Shown: in pieces, positions 1-9,052 of the stretch
Numbering within the stretch: position 1 is the stretch's first letter
Layout: each line of letters opens with the position of its first letter
Assembly: GCF_000152885.1 (NCBI RefSeq)
Contig: NZ_CH672405.1
Location: 224,658-288,657, forward strand
Direction of reading: 5' to 3'
DNA from: Idiomarina baltica OS145
GTDB lineage: Bacteria > Pseudomonadota > Gammaproteobacteria > Enterobacterales > Alteromonadaceae
DNA length: 64,000 bases
Translations under genes and position numbers: made by a program
Notes under the pieces: generated by a model
What the model saw: the letters and a program-made list of their open reading frames with translations, nothing else
Told to the model about the DNA's origin: nothing
The model's database searches: none

Positions 1-297
1 TCGAACAGAGGACGCCAATTGGTCGCAAGCTGTCTTATTCATGAGCTACAGCTAGATTGGCGTTACGGCGCGGCTTATTTTGAACAACAGCTAATCGATT
101 ACGATGTGGCTTCAAACTGGGGCAACTGGCAATACCTAGCAGGCGTAGGCGCTGATCCCCGAGGCTCAAGGCGCTTTAACCTCGATAAGCAAACGCAAAC
201 CTACGATCCCAACGGTGAGTTTATTAAGCGCTGGCATGGCGAGCAAGCTGTCTCAAAAATCGACTTCACCGATGCGGCGGACTGGCCTCTAAGCTGA
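1..297 (+). CDS. Cryptochrome DASH, C-terminal fragment (runs off window edge)
   Basis: Only the last 98 codons are inside the window; the frame is open to base 1, so the true start lies upstream. The translation shows the classic FAD-binding end of cry-DASH proteins: [30 protein letters not shown] and [10 protein letters not shown]. Family knowledge: cry-DASH binds FAD and usually an antenna folate, and repairs cyclobutane dimers in single-stranded DNA or acts as a light sensor. The stop codon overlaps the next gene's start (TGATG), so the two are almost certainly co-transcribed and translationally coupled. Which cry-DASH subtype it is cannot be told from this fragment. Confidence 0.9.
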   Translation, partial: SNRGRQLVASCLIHELQLDWRYGAAYFEQQLIDYDVASNWGNWQYLAGVGADPRGSRRFNLDKQTQTYDPNGEFIKRWHGEQAVSKIDFTDAADWPLS

Positions 298-1748
298 TGG
301 CAATAAACGTTGTTTGGTTTAAAAGGGACCTCAGGCTAAGCGATCATGAACCGCTCAAAGCCGCTATTTCAACCGGGCGCCCCACGCTACTCTGGTTTAA
401 TTTTGAACCTTGGTTAGTGAATGACCCGCACTACGATGAGCGCCATTGGCGCTTTATCGTCGAATCAATTCGTGACATTAATCGCAAGCTAAAAGCATAC
501 AATACTCAAATTTACGTCACCTATGGCGATACGGTTGAACAACTTCAAATTTGGCATCAACAGTTTTCTATCGAAAGCCTTTATAGTCATCAGGAAGTTG
601 GTCTACTAAATACATTCGACCGCGACAAACAGGTCGCCAGCTGGTGTCGCCAGCACCACGTAAATTGGTTCGAATCTCCTACTGGGGCTGTGCAGCGAGG
701 TCTTAATAGCCGCCAACAATGGCAAAAACATTGGTATGAGACCATGAAAGCGCCACTGGCAACACCTGACCTTGCGCGCATTCAGCCAGTTAAAGCAGTG
801 AGTGTTGACTATCGCACGCTACCTAAATCTTGGTTCGAACGTCGTCCGTCGTTTCAATACGGAGGCCCCGCCGCAGCGTGGGCTACTTTAAACAGCTTTC
901 TTGAGCAACGCGGCCGAGCTTATCATTACAGTATTTCTCAACCCATTCGCGCCCAGCACCACTGTAGCCGTTTATCCCCCTATTTAGCATGGGGTAATCT
1001 CAGCTTACGCGAATGTTATCAAGCGACTGTCGATAAGCGCCGTGAAACAGGATGGAAACGGCCACTCAATGCGTTCTTATCGCGCCTCCACTGGCACTGT
1101 CATTTCATTCAAAAATTCGAATCCGAAACGGCGATGCAACATGCACCGCTTAACCGCGCCTACGAAAACTATCCTTACCGCTCGGATACCCAGGTCGAGC
1201 AACACCTTAAGGCTTGGCAACAAGGAAAAACGGGCTACCCCATGGTCGATGCGGCAATGCGCTGCCTGCTCCAAACCGGCTATATTAATTTTCGCATGCG
1301 CGCGCTGTTAGTGAGCTTTTTATGTCACTATCTTCATATTCACTGGCAGTATGCAACAACTCACCTTGCCGCGCTGTTTCTGGATTTCGAGCCTGGTATA
1401 CATTATCCACAGATTCAGATGCAAGCCGGTATCATCGGCACCAACACCATACGAATGTACAACCCCGAAAAACAGGCGATAGAAAAGGATCCGACCGGGG
1501 CATACATTGATCAATGGGTGCCAGAGCTTGCCGAACTACCACTTGAGATCAAACATGCGCCGTATCGTATAACGCCGATGGAAGCACAGATGTACGGGTT
1601 TAAATTAGGTGAGGATTATCCTTCGCCGATCGTCGACGTTGACGACTATCGCCCGATCGCACGCGATACACTGTATCGCATCAAAAAAAGTGTCGCGGGA
1701 ACAAAAGAAGCACAGCGCATTTTAAAACGACACGTCGTATCGCGTTAG
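297..1748 (+). CDS. Cryptochrome/photolyase family flavoprotein
   Basis: A 483-residue full-length member of the cryptochrome/photolyase superfamily. The N-terminal Rossmann-like domain begins VVWFKRDLRLSDH, the typical photolyase opening. The C-terminal helical FAD domain has GYPMVDAAMRCLLQTGYINFRMR and NTIRMYNPEKQ...DPTGAYIDQWVPEL. The usual GNWQW block between these is replaced by a segment around FEPGIHYPQIQMQAG, so this is not cry-DASH or classical class I CPD photolyase but a divergent bacterial clade. Its start overlaps the cry-DASH stop. It converges on, and overlaps by 4 bases, the EAL gene on the other strand. It could be a repair enzyme or a blue-light sensor; sequence alone does not decide. 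Confidence 0.88.
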   Translation: MAINVVWFKRDLRLSDHEPLKAAISTGRPTLLWFNFEPWLVNDPHYDERHWRFIVESIRDINRKLKAYNTQIYVTYGDTVEQLQIWHQQFSIESLYSHQEVGLLNTFDRDKQVASWCRQHHVNWFESPTGAVQRGLNSRQQWQKHWYETMKAPLATPDLARIQPVKAVSVDYRTLPKSWFERRPSFQYGGPAAAWATLNSFLEQRGRAYHYSISQPIRAQHHCSRLSPYLAWGNLSLRECYQATVDKRRETGWKRPLNAFLSRLHWHCHFIQKFESETAMQHAPLNRAYENYPYRSDTQVEQHLKAWQQGKTGYPMVDAAMRCLLQTGYINFRMRALLVSFLCHYLHIHWQYATTHLAALFLDFEPGIHYPQIQMQAGIIGTNTIRMYNPEKQAIEKDPTGAYIDQWVPELAELPLEIKHAPYRITPMEAQMYGFKLGEDYPSPIVDVDDYRPIARDTLYRIKKSVAGTKEAQRILKRHVVSR

Positions 1749-3334
1749 TTTAGTTTAATGATGTCTGGCGACGGCCGGCCAATATAGTAGCCTTGCAAAA
1801 ACTCGATTTGTTGTTCAGTCAAGTAGCCATTGACCTGCTCAGTTTCAACAAACTCAGCGACCATCGGTATTTTCAGCTCACGACATATACTAATCATACC
1901 ATTTAATATACTCGCGCTACTTGCATCCTCTAGAATGTTCTTAATAATACTGCCGTCGATCTTCAGGTAATCGGGCCTCAGTTGAATTAAGCGCGAAAAA
2001 TTTGAGTAACCAACCCCGAAGTCATCAATCGCGATTTCAGCCCCTAGTGAACGCACGCGACGAGTAAACTCATCAACCATCGAGAAGTCCTCAGTGGACT
2101 CCGTTTCAGTGATTTCGAAAATTAACTTAGACTCAGGATAAGCTTCGAGTTGGTCAGTAATAAATGCGACCGTTTCGGGGTTCAAAATATCCTCAATCGA
2201 TACATTGACCGATATTTGAACATCGTGTTGTGCGGACTGAACAACGGCTTGCTCAACCACTCGACGAGTAATTTCTGGATAATAGCGTGTCGTTTTCGCT
2301 TTATCGAGAAAAAACCCGGGCGGAATATCTTGTTCGCCATCGCGCATCCTAACTAAGGCTTCATAATAGTCAGGACGCTGCCCGTTGCTGCTTCTTATCG
2401 GTTGATAGTAATTAATAAAACGATTGTTTCTAATCGCCGATTGTATTTTAGGTAACCAGTTAATCGAGTTTTTAGCACAAAATTCACGCTCATGTACAAC
2501 GTGTATTCGCTGTCCGGAGAAGACTGTTTTTGCTCTCGCTAGAGCACTTTCAGCGAGCTGGAGAAGTTTCCCTTTGCCCACGCCCATCCCAATTGCGATA
2601 TCGAGCGCTACATTAGCGCCATTAACTTCAATGTGATGAGCGATAATATGTGCGTAAAATCGCTGGAGTTGTTGTTCGAATAATGCGGGGACCATCCTAA
2701 ATGAAGGAGCTAAAGCAAACTTATCGCCATACAACCGATAAATGTTGATATGTCGTTCGTTAAAAAATGACTTACAGATCTCGCTAAAATTCATGAGTAA
2801 ACGATCACCAAATTCCAAACCGTAAAAGTCGGCGTAACTACGGAATTTACGAATATCAATAATCGCGACCGTCTGTGTGTTCACACGCTTAATATCAGCG
2901 AGTAGATCGACTCGTGTGGGTAGTCCAGTTGTTTGATCAAAACGTGACTCGTTCAAGAGTTCGTCTAAAAACACCTCCCTTGAGATGTCTTGAAGCACCA
3001 ATACTTGCTCCTGCAAGCACTGATTATCATCGTACAGCGGTACGAAGATAGCCTTAAACCAGTCAGCTCGGCGACTACCGAGGTTTAACTTCACAGTCCC
3101 CTGCCAATGGCTATGTTGGGTGACCGTGTAATCGAATTGATCGAGTAACTGGCTGCGCAAATCAGCATGCAACAGTTTACTGAGCGGCATACCCAGAGTA
3201 ATTGTTTGTTGGCTATCGAGTTGTTTGAGGGCGTCGCTGAACCAAATAACTTGTCCCGCACTATTTACTCGAACACACAGCGATGCGCTTTCCATAGCAT
3301 TCATCAATTGTTCAAGTATCTTACAATCTCTCAC
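1745..3334 (-). CDS. PAS-GGDEF-EAL cyclic-di-GMP phosphodiesterase
   Basis: 529 residues. An N-terminal PAS-like sensor (about 1-130) is followed by a degenerate GGDEF domain (YGDKF in place of GGDEF, so no cyclase activity is expected) and an EAL domain from about 285. The EAL domain keeps the key residues: EALVRM, the Asn in SVNVS, the Glu in FEITETES, DDFG, LKIDG, AEFVE and QGYY. I therefore infer an active phosphodiesterase hydrolysing c-di-GMP to pGpG, with the dead GGDEF domain possibly binding GTP as an allosteric site. No transmembrane segment is seen, so it is cytoplasmic. The next gene downstream on the same strand is a membrane diguanylate cyclase 114 bases away. Confidence 0.88.
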   Translation of the reverse strand: MRDCKILEQLMNAMESASLCVRVNSAGQVIWFSDALKQLDSQQTITLGMPLSKLLHADLRSQLLDQFDYTVTQHSHWQGTVKLNLGSRRADWFKAIFVPLYDDNQCLQEQVLVLQDISREVFLDELLNESRFDQTTGLPTRVDLLADIKRVNTQTVAIIDIRKFRSYADFYGLEFGDRLLMNFSEICKSFFNERHINIYRLYGDKFALAPSFRMVPALFEQQLQRFYAHIIAHHIEVNGANVALDIAIGMGVGKGKLLQLAESALARAKTVFSGQRIHVVHEREFCAKNSINWLPKIQSAIRNNRFINYYQPIRSSNGQRPDYYEALVRMRDGEQDIPPGFFLDKAKTTRYYPEITRRVVEQAVVQSAQHDVQISVNVSIEDILNPETVAFITDQLEAYPESKLIFEITETESTEDFSMVDEFTRRVRSLGAEIAIDDFGVGYSNFSRLIQLRPDYLKIDGSIIKNILEDASSASILNGMISICRELKIPMVAEFVETEQVNGYLTEQQIEFLQGYYIGRPSPDIIKLN

Positions 3335-3448
3335 ACTGGCTTTTCCTTGTACGGCTTCTTTTTATTATTATTTAACGACCATAGCATTGTTCCAACAAGC
3401 TGTTAATCTGCAATTCTTCAGAGTTCATCGCTGATTTTAATCTATAGG

Positions 3449-4855
3449 TCAGGCTGCACTCCCAACAACTTGTCTTCGACCGCGCTGTTTGGCGAGCAAG
3501 AGCGCTCTATCGGCTCTATCAATCGCGGAAACCGCATGCTCACTGGGGTGACACTCAACGACCCCAAAACTACAAGTTACAGGCTCATCCAGCCCATCAA
3601 TAGTAAGCTGACTGATACCAGTACACAAGCGTTTGGCTATAACTTGAGCCTCAGAAAACTCCGTCGCTGGAAACATTAACATGAACTCATCGCCGCCAAA
3701 GCGCCCCATAATATCATTTTCTCTCAACAACTGACTGACATAATTCGTGACTGATACGAGCACGCGATCGCCCAGAATGTGTCCGTGCCGGTCATTGATT
3801 TGCTTGAAAAAATCAAAATCAAAAATAACTAAACAACAGGTTGAGTTTGGGGTACTGCGTTGCAACTCTGCTTCCAAGCGCTGAATAAAATGTCCACGCG
3901 AAGCCGCCTTTGTTAGACCATCGCGAGCGACGCGTTGTGCCAGTTGTGCGTTTTGTGTCATCAAGGTAGGAATCGTCAATGCAAACCAGACACAGCCCGC
4001 AGTCGTAATCATCGCAAACTGATACACAAGAGCGAAATCAATCACGTGTAACTGCGAGACCAAAAACGCCAATACCGTGCTAAAGATAGCTAAAATAAAC
4101 ACGGTAGTGAGCTGACTGGTGGTCGTTGCTATCCATAAGAAAGGTAAAATGATAAAAAACACAGTAAACGAGGCTTCTATGCGCTGAGAATGATGCACCA
4201 ACGTAAGTGAAATCAATAAAAGCCCCAACACGAGAGCTAATCGGGAAACAAATTTTTTCCAATTAATCGCCGTCAAACTAAAATTGAGTTCACCTAACTC
4301 TAACTGCACTTGATGATACCGCCAAGAAACGATAGCAATAAACACCGGGGCCAATACAATAATCCCCGCCATATCACCTATCCACCAAGGTAACCATGAA
4401 AGCCACGGCTGCGCCTGAGTCATTAACCCGCCTTCCCAGATCGCCAAAATGCCAAAAAATGAAGTTAACATCGCACTGAGCGCGGCAACCACAAGAAAGA
4501 TCAAAACTGTGCGTGCGAAACCATTGATACCATTCCGCCGGTATTCATTACGCACAATATAAGCGCCTAACCCAAGCGGAATCGTGTGAGCGAGTACGAA
4601 AAGCAAACTCGAGTTGAACCAACCCGTGACCGTTAGCGGCTCATTATAGATTTGAGCGATCCACGCGGTACTGACGAAGCCTGCCACCGCAATAGGAAAA
4701 ACAGCACGCCAGCCAAGCACGAGTAAAGCAGCGAATGACAAACCTGCCGGCGGAAACCAAATACTGGCATGAGGTGCAAACTCGAGTAAAACAGATGCAC
4801 GCCACAAGCCAAGCCACACAATAACCAGTACAATATTACGCACTGTTGAATTCAT
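3449..4855 (-). CDS. MASE1-GGDEF membrane diguanylate cyclase
   Basis: 468 residues. The first ~300 are a multi-helix membrane sensor of the MASE1 type (ASVLLEFAPHASIWFPPAG is characteristic). The C-terminal GGDEF domain (about 305-465) is intact: GRFGGDEFMLMF at the A-site and RxxD (REND) five residues upstream as an inhibitory I-site. Predicted role: condenses two GTP to c-di-GMP at the inner membrane with product inhibition. It is the only locus in this window with a complete cyclase signature. The ligand sensed by MASE1 is not known from sequence. Confidence 0.9.
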   Translation of the reverse strand: MNSTVRNIVLVIVWLGLWRASVLLEFAPHASIWFPPAGLSFAALLVLGWRAVFPIAVAGFVSTAWIAQIYNEPLTVTGWFNSSLLFVLAHTIPLGLGAYIVRNEYRRNGINGFARTVLIFLVVAALSAMLTSFFGILAIWEGGLMTQAQPWLSWLPWWIGDMAGIIVLAPVFIAIVSWRYHQVQLELGELNFSLTAINWKKFVSRLALVLGLLLISLTLVHHSQRIEASFTVFFIILPFLWIATTTSQLTTVFILAIFSTVLAFLVSQLHVIDFALVYQFAMITTAGCVWFALTIPTLMTQNAQLAQRVARDGLTKAASRGHFIQRLEAELQRSTPNSTCCLVIFDFDFFKQINDRHGHILGDRVLVSVTNYVSQLLRENDIMGRFGGDEFMLMFPATEFSEAQVIAKRLCTGISQLTIDGLDEPVTCSFGVVECHPSEHAVSAIDRADRALLLAKQRGRRQVVGSAA

Positions 4856-4921
4856 ATAAGACCGTTATTCTTTTTATTTTAACAGTTAGATTACTTTATC
4901 TTCTACGATACGCCAATTAGT

Positions 4922-6286
4922 TTAGAACGATAACTGACAAGTGAAACTGGTTTCCGATAAATCAAAGCTCACCATCACGCCTAACTGCTGTGCAATGTTA
5001 CCCACAATAGATAACCCGAGTCCTGTGCCCTCAATATCGAGGTGCCCGCCACGGTAAAAACGCTCGTCAACGCGCTCAATATCCAAAGCTGTATTAGGGG
5101 CGATGGTGTTAGATATGGTTAATGTTTGTGCTCGTTGCTGTAACGTGATGATGCTATTCTCTGCACCGTATTTAATCGCGTTGTCGATTAAATTGCTTAA
5201 AAGAATATCTAAAAGTGCCGCATCACTATAAATCTGTTGGGTGTCATCCAAGCTTAACTCGAAATTCTGTCCACGCTGCTCGGCTTTGTCGTACCACTGA
5301 GCAACGATCTCTCGTACTCGCGTTGCCAGTTTTATTGGCACTTCCTTTTTAAGGTCTCTTTCAGTACGGGAGAGTAACAGCAAGTTATCAATAAGCCGGG
5401 CAAGTTGATTGACCGATAGCATCAGTGACTCAAGTGATTCCTTTTGCGTCGACGTTGATGTATCAATCAGGTTCTGAATGCGTATTTTTAAATTAGCAAC
5501 AGGTGTTCTAAGCTCGTGCGCTGCATCTGAAGAAAACCGCTTTTCGCGCGTGAAGGACTGCTCTACTCGAGTTAGATAGTGATTAAGTGAACGACTTATA
5601 ACCGCGACCTCTTCCGTATCATCAAAACCACTCAATTGTTCATAGTTGTCACTCGGTTTAGAACGAATCGTTCTCGCTAGACGCTGAAAACTGGCAAAGT
5701 TAAAGTTTACACTCCACCACCCTAACCAGATGATGACTGGCAGCATGAGTAAAATAGGGACCAGAGTATCGATAGTCAGATCCCCGCGCAGTTCAGCGCG
5801 AAAATCATCTTCTTGCAAAACGAGCATTCGCAGACCATTTTTCAGGTTGGTCGCACCAAACACATACCAGTGCGACTCGCCCTGCTGAAGTTCCGAAATA
5901 CCCTCGGTATACTGAATGCGATCTGAATCAAGCCAGTCGCGGCTTGAGTAAATGATATCGCCATCCATCGTCTCTAAACGAATGGCCAATTTTTGCTCGT
6001 AATCCTGAAGCCAATCAGGCGTGTGGTAAATTAGCTCAGCATCAGATTCCACAGCATCAACGCGATCGCTGATATCACCGAGTTCAAATTGGCTGATTAA
6101 AGCGTTCATTGTGTGAGCTTGCTGAATCAATTCAGCATCAAACAGTTCGTCAACTTCATGGCTCACCTCAAAATAGATCCACAAAGCCGATACGCTACTA
6201 CCAAATAAATAGACGACAGACACCGTTAAAAGTATACGGCGTCGTATCGACTTTAACTTACTAAAAAAACGCGCTAGCCTTTGCAT
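4922..6286 (-). CDS. Sensor histidine kinase of PmrB/QseC type
   Basis: 454 residues. Transmembrane segments at about 18-40 and 171-193 flank a ~130-residue periplasmic sensor; a HAMP-like linker follows, then the H-box DAAHELRTPVANL with His257 as phosphoacceptor, N-box LLSNLIDNAIKYG and G2-box EGTGLGLSIV. The usual G1 D-x-G-x-G stretch is poorly conserved. It overlaps the upstream response-regulator gene by 13 bases, so they are a coupled pair and the last two genes of the 11150-4922 operon. The periplasmic domain carries several acidic stretches (SDRVDAVESDAE), as might suit a cationic or metal signal; that is inference. Confidence 0.9.
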   Translation of the reverse strand: MQRLARFFSKLKSIRRRILLTVSVVYLFGSSVSALWIYFEVSHEVDELFDAELIQQAHTMNALISQFELGDISDRVDAVESDAELIYHTPDWLQDYEQKLAIRLETMDGDIIYSSRDWLDSDRIQYTEGISELQQGESHWYVFGATNLKNGLRMLVLQEDDFRAELRGDLTIDTLVPILLMLPVIIWLGWWSVNFNFASFQRLARTIRSKPSDNYEQLSGFDDTEEVAVISRSLNHYLTRVEQSFTREKRFSSDAAHELRTPVANLKIRIQNLIDTSTSTQKESLESLMLSVNQLARLIDNLLLLSRTERDLKKEVPIKLATRVREIVAQWYDKAEQRGQNFELSLDDTQQIYSDAALLDILLSNLIDNAIKYGAENSIITLQQRAQTLTISNTIAPNTALDIERVDERFYRGGHLDIEGTGLGLSIVGNIAQQLGVMVSFDLSETSFTCQLSF

Positions 6287-6939
6287 TTTAATCGGTAACC
6301 GACTCCCCTAATGGTCTCGATCAATTCTCTTTGACCGAGCTTTTTCCGCAAGTTGTGGACATGAACTTCCAGTGCATTGCTCTCCACGACATGCGTATCT
6401 GAGCTCAACAATGCCTCCAGTTTATCACGAGGATGAACTTTCATAGGCTGCATGACAAATAGTTGAAGCAATTCGAACTCTTTGCGCGATAAAGTCAGTT
6501 CCTTTTCATTGATTAAAGCCTCCCGGCTTGATGTATCGATGGTAATAGGACCACACACGATGCGTGAAGACGAATAACCACTTCGCCGACGCAATAGGGC
6601 TCGCAACCTAGCGGCTAACTCGTTCACATCAAAGGGTTTAGTCATGAAGTCATCGGCACCCGCATCTAGTAAATTTATGACATCACTGGTTTGATCTCGC
6701 GCAGTAAGCACTAGAATAGGTATATCGAATCCTTTCTTTCTAATACTCTGTAGCACGCGCTCGCCCTCAATATCGGGTAAGCCTAAATCAAGAATTGCCA
6801 CATCAAAATCGTGATGGTTGATGCTGGATATCGCTGCAGCGCCCGTGCGCACCCAAGTGACCATAAACTGCCGTTGAGACAACCCTATCTCAACGGCTTG
6901 CCCCAATGTCTGGTTGTCCTCGACCAGTAATAATTGCAT
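6274..6939 (-). CDS. OmpR-family response regulator of PmrA/QseB type
   Basis: 221 residues. Receiver domain: acidic pocket E7/D8, phosphoacceptor Asp51 (AILDLGLPD), switch Thr in LVLTARD and Lys in FMTKPFD. The C-terminal winged helix carries LTLSRKEFELLQLF and VHNLRKKLG...IRGVGYRL. Family members PmrA and QseB bind direct repeats of YTTAAK spaced by five bases; exactly such boxes occur at the head of this operon (11213-11229) and before the lipid A modification operon (29144-29160). I infer that this protein autoregulates its operon and controls that one. It lies 18 bases after the TPR gene. Confidence 0.9.
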   Translation of the reverse strand: MQLLLVEDNQTLGQAVEIGLSQRQFMVTWVRTGAAAISSINHHDFDVAILDLGLPDIEGERVLQSIRKKGFDIPILVLTARDQTSDVINLLDAGADDFMTKPFDVNELAARLRALLRRRSGYSSSRIVCGPITIDTSSREALINEKELTLSRKEFELLQLFVMQPMKVHPRDKLEALLSSDTHVVESNALEVHVHNLRKKLGQRELIETIRGVGYRLKCKG

Positions 6940-6957
6940 GTGTTATCCCTAACGTTA

Positions 6958-7593
6958 TTATAGTTTCTTATTAATTTTATCGATTAATGCGCGCACCTCA
7001 GCGCGCCGTCTTTCGTCTGCAAGCGGTCGCTCTGGACGCGGCTCAGCAGCAAGCGCTTGTTGCGCATAGGTCAGTGCCTGCTTGTATTTATCTTGCTCGT
7101 AAAGATAGTCGGCGTAGAAATAGTTACTATCGATACCTTTCGGATTAATTTCCAGTGCTTTTTTAAGTAACTTTTCAGCCTCGTCATCATCACCAAAACC
7201 AAACGGCCAACCTGGCACTTTATAGTAAAGGGTTCCGAGGCTTGCGTAGGCAGACCCCGATAGCGCATTGGGATCAATATCAAGTGCTTTTTCTAAGCTG
7301 GCTTTTGCCTCTTTCGCCAATCCAAGAGCACCTAGCCCGCCCACAGCGCCAGCCTCTGTACTCTTAATAATCCCCAACCAGATGTGGGCCTCCGCGTTAT
7401 TAGGTTCAGCATCAACCCACGCCTGCGCCTCTTTAGCGAGCGATTCAAATGCATCTTCTTGTGCATCATCGGTAAGCGTATAATTTACTTCCGCCCAGCG
7501 ATGTTGTATGTCCAACAACTTAGTTTGTGCTAACACCTGTGAGCTTGCAAGTAGCAGCGCCCCGGTTAGCGCAGAATAAACGACCTTTTTCAT
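6958..7593 (-). CDS. Exported tetratricopeptide-repeat protein
   Basis: About 211 residues from the ATG at 7593. A GTG at 7602 is also in frame, but GGAG lies 8 bases before the ATG at 7593, which I prefer. A signal peptide (MKKVVYSALTGALLLASSQVLAQ in outline: basic N-terminus, hydrophobic core, AQ cleavage site) is followed by TPR-like helices with NNAEAHIWLG, ALDIDPNALSGSAYASLGTLY, ALEINPKGIDSNYFYADYLY and KYKQALTYAQQAL. Predicted periplasmic scaffold or adaptor. It sits between the SDR and the two-component genes of the same operon, so it could be an accessory to the signal or the product of the pathway. No enzyme motif is seen. Confidence 0.85.
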   Translation of the reverse strand: MKKVVYSALTGALLLASSQVLAQTKLLDIQHRWAEVNYTLTDDAQEDAFESLAKEAQAWVDAEPNNAEAHIWLGIIKSTEAGAVGGLGALGLAKEAKASLEKALDIDPNALSGSAYASLGTLYYKVPGWPFGFGDDDEAEKLLKKALEINPKGIDSNYFYADYLYEQDKYKQALTYAQQALAAEPRPERPLADERRRAEVRALIDKINKKL

Positions 7594-7598
7594 GACAA

Positions 7599-8387
7599 TC
7601 ACTCCTTAATTAGTGATTTTAACTTACGATTAATCTTGAACATTTCACCATCGAGCCAGCTCGGTTTGATGCCATTAAGCACCGCAAACAATTTCTCAGG
7701 AAATCCAATAAGCCGACTCACTTGGCCCTTTTCAATTTGTTGAATAATTTGTTGCGCTACGTTCGGCGGTTCATCTTCATGGGTTTTAGTTTGTGCATTT
7801 AACGCCTGCATTAAGGGTCCGTTGAAGCCCGTTTTTATAGCTCGAGGACCGACATACATTACGCGCACAAGCGTATCTGATAATTCGCGCCTCAGTGCTT
7901 CGGTAAAGCCTTTAAGACCAAACTTACTTGCGCAATACAGTGTTTGCCCGGGAAAGCCAATACTGCCAAAAACTGAACCAACGTTAAGAATGAAGCTTGC
8001 GCGGTGTTTCAATTCTGGTAACAACTCATTGATTAGCAAAATTGGAGCGAGTAGATTCGTCGCTAACATCGCCTCGGCATGCTCGGCTTGTTGCGATAGC
8101 ACCCCCTCAGCAGCCATACCAGCATTATTGATTAACCCTGTTACAGGTAAAGTCGTTGCTTGCGCGCGCACATGGGCTACCACTCTCTGACGTTGCTCTG
8201 GTTGCGTAATATCAGCGACCAGATAGTCTTGCTCCAGACGTTTGGCAAACGCTTTTAGTGCTTGCTCATTGCGTCCGATAAGCGTTAGCCGCGCGCCGAG
8301 CGCTGAAAGTTGCTCAGCTAACGCTTGACCGAGCCCACCGGTTGCTCCGGTGAGCACAATGTGTTGTGCGTTCCAGTCAATACGCAT
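7599..8387 (-). CDS. Short-chain dehydrogenase/reductase
   Basis: 262 residues. Cofactor motif VLTGATGGLGQAL, NNAG at mid-protein, and catalytic Ser...YCASK mark a classical SDR, most likely NADP(H)-dependent with an Arg in IGRNEQ after the second strand. Expected to oxidise or reduce a hydroxyl/keto or aldehyde group. It follows the TenA-like oxidase gene by three bases and ends five bases before the TPR start codon, clearly within the same operon, so it probably works on the product or substrate of the ligase/oxidase pair. Substrate unknown. Confidence 0.88.
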   Translation of the reverse strand: MRIDWNAQHIVLTGATGGLGQALAEQLSALGARLTLIGRNEQALKAFAKRLEQDYLVADITQPEQRQRVVAHVRAQATTLPVTGLINNAGMAAEGVLSQQAEHAEAMLATNLLAPILLINELLPELKHRASFILNVGSVFGSIGFPGQTLYCASKFGLKGFTEALRRELSDTLVRVMYVGPRAIKTGFNGPLMQALNAQTKTHEDEPPNVAQQIIQQIEKGQVSRLIGFPEKLFAVLNGIKPSWLDGEMFKINRKLKSLIKE

Positions 8388-8390
8388 GGC

Positions 8391-9050
8391 TCATTCTCCA
8401 GCCAAAGAAGGTATTGCTCGGAACATTTCGCCATACAGGTGATACACACTACGCGCTGTTCGAATAACGGCTTGCTGCGCATCCACATCGGTGAGCTGGT
8501 TCATCAAGTCCTCAAAAAACTTGACATGGTCTTGATCCAAGTCGCCATGTGAGAGCAAATAACTAAAGGCACTATTAGGTAATTCAAGACGTTCTTTCAC
8601 TTTATGTGCCGCTTGTGTCGCGAGTTGTACGCTAGTTCCCTCTAACACATGTGCCATACCGAAAAAGGCAGCGGGATGATAGCGTTGCATATGGTCATAA
8701 ACAACGGACACCATGGCATCGGTCGTCCAGTGTGGCTCGGCATTTTTCACCCGCTCGGGATCCGCGCCTGTTGCCTTTAAATCGTTCAAGATCCAACGCT
8801 CGTGACCATATTCCTCGTCTACGTACTCAACAACCGCTTTACGTAACCACTCTAACGAGGGCGGTAGCAGACTCCCCGCGCGCATGAGTAACGGTACCGT
8901 ATGTTTCACATGATGATAGGCTTGCCCTAAAAAGGACTGATACCGCTCGCGCGTAATATCACCTGCAAACGTATCTTTGATCACAGGCGCATCGAGTAAT
9001 AATGCTCGTTCAGTTTGTGTTTGCTCGCACAACGTATCGAAAAATGTCAT
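8391..9050 (-). CDS. TenA-like / heme-oxygenase-like metal oxidase
   Basis: 219 residues, all-helical, of the TenA-like iron-containing redox enzyme group. Candidate metal ligands are visible on successive helices: AYHHVKH (46-50), DEEYGHERW (79-85), HVLEGTS (Glu137) and SHGDLDQDH (168-175). This E/H pattern resembles the diiron or mononuclear-iron oxygenases such as UndA, which act on fatty-acyl or amino-acid chains, rather than thiaminase TenA, and no thiamine genes are nearby. Directly follows the AMP-ligase gene by two bases. Predicted to perform an oxidative step on an activated acyl or amine substrate; the exact chemistry cannot be read from the sequence. Confidence 0.8.
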   Translation of the reverse strand: MTFFDTLCEQTQTERALLLDAPVIKDTFAGDITRERYQSFLGQAYHHVKHTVPLLMRAGSLLPPSLEWLRKAVVEYVDEEYGHERWILNDLKATGADPERVKNAEPHWTTDAMVSVVYDHMQRYHPAAFFGMAHVLEGTSVQLATQAAHKVKERLELPNSAFSYLLSHGDLDQDHVKFFEDLMNQLTDVDAQQAVIRTARSVYHLYGEMFRAIPSLAGE

Positions 9051-9052
9051 GG

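Noticed and set aside
8391-9050. Thiaminase/TenA function for the TenA-like protein
   Set aside because: No thi genes are near, and the helix-borne Glu/His set fits metal oxidases better.
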